A stretch of DNA of 7,872 nt from Lachnospiraceae bacterium (lineage in GTDB: Bacteria; Bacillota_A; Clostridia; Lachnospirales; Lachnospiraceae): assembly GCA_024699595.1 (NCBI GenBank), contig JAILPG010000006.1:1-7872 (forward strand), read 5' to 3'. Every line of letters begins with the position of its first letter. Position 1 is the stretch's first letter. A program made the position numbers and the translations under genes. Positions 6,129 to 7,872 of this stretch are shown here, one piece after another. Below the pieces are notes generated by a model. That model was not told where the DNA came from and did not search any database. It worked only from the letters and a program-made list of their open reading frames with translations.

Positions 6129-7022
6129 ATGAAAGAATCAACAGTGAGAAAAGGGTTAATAGCCATTATCATCGCCCTTGTAGTCATAATACTGTTCGGC
6201 TCGTCGGTGTTTACGGTAGCCGAGGATGAGTACGCAGTGGTGATGGAATTTAACAAGATAACGAGAGTCGTTGACAAAGCGGGACTCAACTTCAAGGTGC
6301 CCGTGATACAGTCGGTAAGGATCATATCCAAGGCCATACAGATCTATGATATCGAGCCGAGCGATGTAATGACGAGTGATAAAAAATCGATGATAGCCGA
6401 TGATTATATCCTGTGGAAGGTCACCGATCCCGCCGTGTTTATGAAGACATTAAACGGATCTGGAACAAATGCGCAGTATCTTGCAGGTGTTGCCACCTAT
6501 AATGCCACCAAGAGCATCATATCTTCAATGACGCAGGATGAGGTCATAGCTGCAAGAGGAGAGAAGCTTACGGGAATAATCACCGAGGATGCCAATGAAG
6601 ATATGCAGAAATACGGCGTTGCCATACTGCAGGCTCAGATCAAATCACTGGATCTTCCCGATGATAACAAGGAAGCAGTTTACGAACGTATGATATCTGA
6701 AAGAAACAACATCGCAGCCTCATATGCCGCCCAGGGTGAGGCTTCAGCTCAGAAGATCAGAAATGAGACAGACAGGACGGTGTCTGTAATGAAAGCCGAT
6801 GCGGAAAAGCAGGCATCCATCCTCGAAGCAGAGGGCGAAGCGGAATATATGAGCATTTTAAAGGACGCGTACAATAATCCTGACAAGGCAGATTTTTACA
6901 ATTTCACCAGAAGCCTGGATGCACTCAAGTATTCCTTTACGAGAGGAGACAAGACCATAATCCTCGATAAGGATTCGGAGATCGCTTCCCTGCTTTATGG
7001 AACAATGCTTGAGGAGGAGTAA
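6129..7022 (+). CDS. hflC: HflC-like SPFH/band 7 membrane protein
   Basis: A 297-residue partner of the preceding HflK. It has a single N-terminal membrane segment (about residues 9-28, GLIAIIIALVVIILFGSSVF) followed directly by the SPFH domain, with VAEDEYAVVMEFNKI, AGLNFKVPVIQSV and the strand LWKVTDPAVFMKTL. A helical Ala/Glu-rich region at about 190-250 includes ERNNIAASYAAQGEASAQKI and ADAEKQASILEAEGEAEY, and the protein ends with the usual FTRGDKTIILDKDSE stretch. Length and order fit HflC (about 290-330). The gene follows hflK by 53 bp with no terminator, so co-transcription and joint assembly of the two proteins are expected. Its GGAGG lies about 11 bases before the ATG, longer than in its neighbours, so translation could be somewhat weaker. 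A strong terminator begins 24 bases after the stop. Confidence 0.91.
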   Translation: MKESTVRKGLIAIIIALVVIILFGSSVFTVAEDEYAVVMEFNKITRVVDKAGLNFKVPVIQSVRIISKAIQIYDIEPSDVMTSDKKSMIADDYILWKVTDPAVFMKTLNGSGTNAQYLAGVATYNATKSIISSMTQDEVIAARGEKLTGIITEDANEDMQKYGVAILQAQIKSLDLPDDNKEAVYERMISERNNIAASYAAQGEASAQKIRNETDRTVSVMKADAEKQASILEAEGEAEYMSILKDAYNNPDKADFYNFTRSLDALKYSFTRGDKTIILDKDSEIASLLYGTMLEEE

Positions 7023-7046
7023 ACTGTAGATCAGCTCCAATAACAA

Positions 7047-7104
7047 AAAACCCGCTGATATTTTCATGAGGATCTCATGAAATACAGCGGGTTTTCTTTT
7101 TTTT
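7047..7104. terminator. Bidirectional rho-independent terminator between convergent genes
   Basis: AAAACCCGCTG (7047-7057) pairs with CAGCGGGTTTT (7085-7095), and inside it TTTCATGAG pairs with CTCATGAAA around the loop GAT, with a small internal loop between. A T-rich run to 7104 follows on the plus strand, ending hflC transcription. On the minus strand the same stem is also followed by a T-run, so it can end the convergent gene, whose stop is at 7103-7105. Confidence 0.95.
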
Positions 7105-7609
7105 AGTCTACATCATCATAGTCATCCCAGTCGTAATCATCGTAATTATCATAATCATCGTCATTGTCATCGCCGGAGCTGCCTGATGATCCCGTATCGT
7201 CATAGTAGATATCGTTCTGTCCGGGAGTGTTTTCTGAACTGTTATCATCAGTATCATAATCTCCTTCTGCGGCCTTGTAGAGCCATTCTTCCAGCTCGGG
7301 ATCCTTAGCGAGCTCATCCATGAGCACATCCAGCAGCTCATCTGCATCCTCACCGCCCATGGAAATGACATATTCGATCAAAGCGGCATAGTAGTCAAGC
7401 TCATCCTCGCTAAAGAACAGAGCCATAAAAGTATCTGCATCCATGCCGTCAAAGCCCTGTATCTCACCGTTTTCATCTATCAGATAGAACAGCTTTGTGA
7501 CCGGATCATAATGGTATCCAAGATCAAGATCTCCGTTGTAGTGATACACGTCACCGGTATCTGCAAGATACAGGGTATAAGCGTTTGTATCTTCGCTGTA
7601 ATGCTCATA
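7103..7609 (-). CDS. Unrecognised acidic protein, C-terminal part of a frameshifted gene
   Basis: The minus-strand frame is open from about 7621 down to the TAA at 7103-7105. Taken alone, the first ATG is at 7549, giving 148 residues, but no good ribosome binding site was noticed there. The codons before it, from 7609, also read naturally (YEHYSEDTNAYTLYLADTGD), so this is best seen as the continuation of the frame in the next entry after a one-base shift. The visible part has a GYHYDPVTKLFYLIDENGEI segment, a helical acidic middle (ELDYYAALIEYV and DELLDVLMDELAKDPELEEWL) and a tail of about 45 residues made almost only of Asp, Tyr, Asn, Gly and Ser. No domain is recognised and no function is proposed. 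It shares the terminator at 7047-7104 with hflC. Confidence 0.6.
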   Translation of the reverse strand, partial: YEHYSEDTNAYTLYLADTGDVYHYNGDLDLGYHYDPVTKLFYLIDENGEIQGFDGMDADTFMALFFSEDELDYYAALIEYVISMGGEDADELLDVLMDELAKDPELEEWLYKAAEGDYDTDDNSSENTPGQNDIYYDDTGSSGSSGDDNDDDYDNYDDYDWDDYDDVD

Positions 7610-7872
7610 GCAGCCTGGCCGTTATCGCCCTTGAACTGCTGATACTGGAACAGAGGCAGGGGCTGGCCGTTAAGATGAGGCCATTGACCGTTGAAGTTGA
7701 ATACCGGAGCCGACCCACCTGCCGTAGTACAGAAGGCGTTTGTACGGCCAAGTGAGATATATTTGGAATCACTGTCCTTTAATATCACCCTCATCTCGGC
7801 ATTCTGAACCTGCGACGCTGTAAGCCCAAGCTCGGATTCGACGGCAAATCCGCCGTTTCGCACATCTTTATA
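7480..7872 (-). CDS. Unrecognised protein, N-terminal part of the frameshifted gene (5' end outside window)
   Basis: The frame is open from the right window edge. A GTG codon at 7863-7861 could start it, but the three codons before it are also open, so the true start is probably beyond 7872. It reads well to about 7610 (ESELGLTASQVQNAEMRVIL, ISLGRTNAFCTTAGG, VFNFNGQWPHLNGQPLPLFQYQQ, FKGDNGQAA). After that the frame turns into poor sequence (ITAKIQTLIPCILQIPVTCI) and stops at 7480. The adjacent frame becomes the good one at the same place. The aromatic, Asn/Gln-rich composition suggests a folded, perhaps secreted or surface domain, but no family is recognised and no signal peptide can be judged because the start is missing. 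Confidence 0.55.
   Translation of the reverse strand, partial: YKDVRNGGFAVESELGLTASQVQNAEMRVILKDSDSKYISLGRTNAFCTTAGGSAPVFNFNGQWPHLNGQPLPLFQYQQFKGDNGQAAMSITAKIQTLIPCILQIPVTCITTTEILILDTIMIRSQSCSI

Overview
The window looks like chromosomal DNA of an anaerobic Clostridia member, most likely a Lachnospiraceae relative such as Butyrivibrio. This is inferred from gene content (butanol-dehydrogenase-type iron alcohol dehydrogenase, AmmeMemoRadiSam genes, HflK/HflC pair), the moderate GC content, frequent ATA/AGA codons and strong GGAGG-type ribosome binding sites. No species can be named from sequence alone.

Layout. Bases 2-559 are the 3' end of an iron-dependent alcohol dehydrogenase. Directly after its stop lies the most striking element, a noncoding array at 561-1240. 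It holds 11 units of exactly 64 bp, each a 40-nt stem-loop (11-bp arms ATACCTACTAA / TTAGTAGGTAT, 18-nt loop) plus a 24-nt linker. The array ends about 20 bp before the ribosome binding site of a three-gene AmmeMemoRadiSam block: a LigB/MEMO-like protein (1270-2070), an AMMECR1 protein (2095-2607) and the radical SAM enzyme AmrS (2793-3713). The first two are in the same frame, separated by one TAA and eight open codons. This looks like a gene split, or a gene pair poised for fusion, since related bacteria often carry the two domains as one protein.

Two other gaps carry different short tandem repeats: a 44-bp repeat before amrS and a 52-53-bp repeat with GCACCC/GGGTGC arms before an alpha/beta hydrolase (3861-5033). 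The hydrolase resembles monoacylglycerol lipases but carries a long acidic insert after its catalytic serine. Then come hflK (5080-6075) and hflC (6129-7022), two membrane-anchored SPFH proteins expected to form one complex. A strong terminator hairpin at 7047-7095 is shared with a convergent minus-strand gene.

That minus-strand gene (7872 down to 7103) is not recognised. It has a very acidic Asp/Tyr-rich C-terminus and appears broken by a one-base frameshift near 7609, and its 5' end is outside the window.

The best candidate for something undescribed is the 64-bp hairpin array, together with the use of unrelated structured tandem repeats in neighbouring gaps. No CRISPR, transposase, tRNA, rRNA or phage gene was seen. 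No sigma-70 promoter could be placed with confidence.
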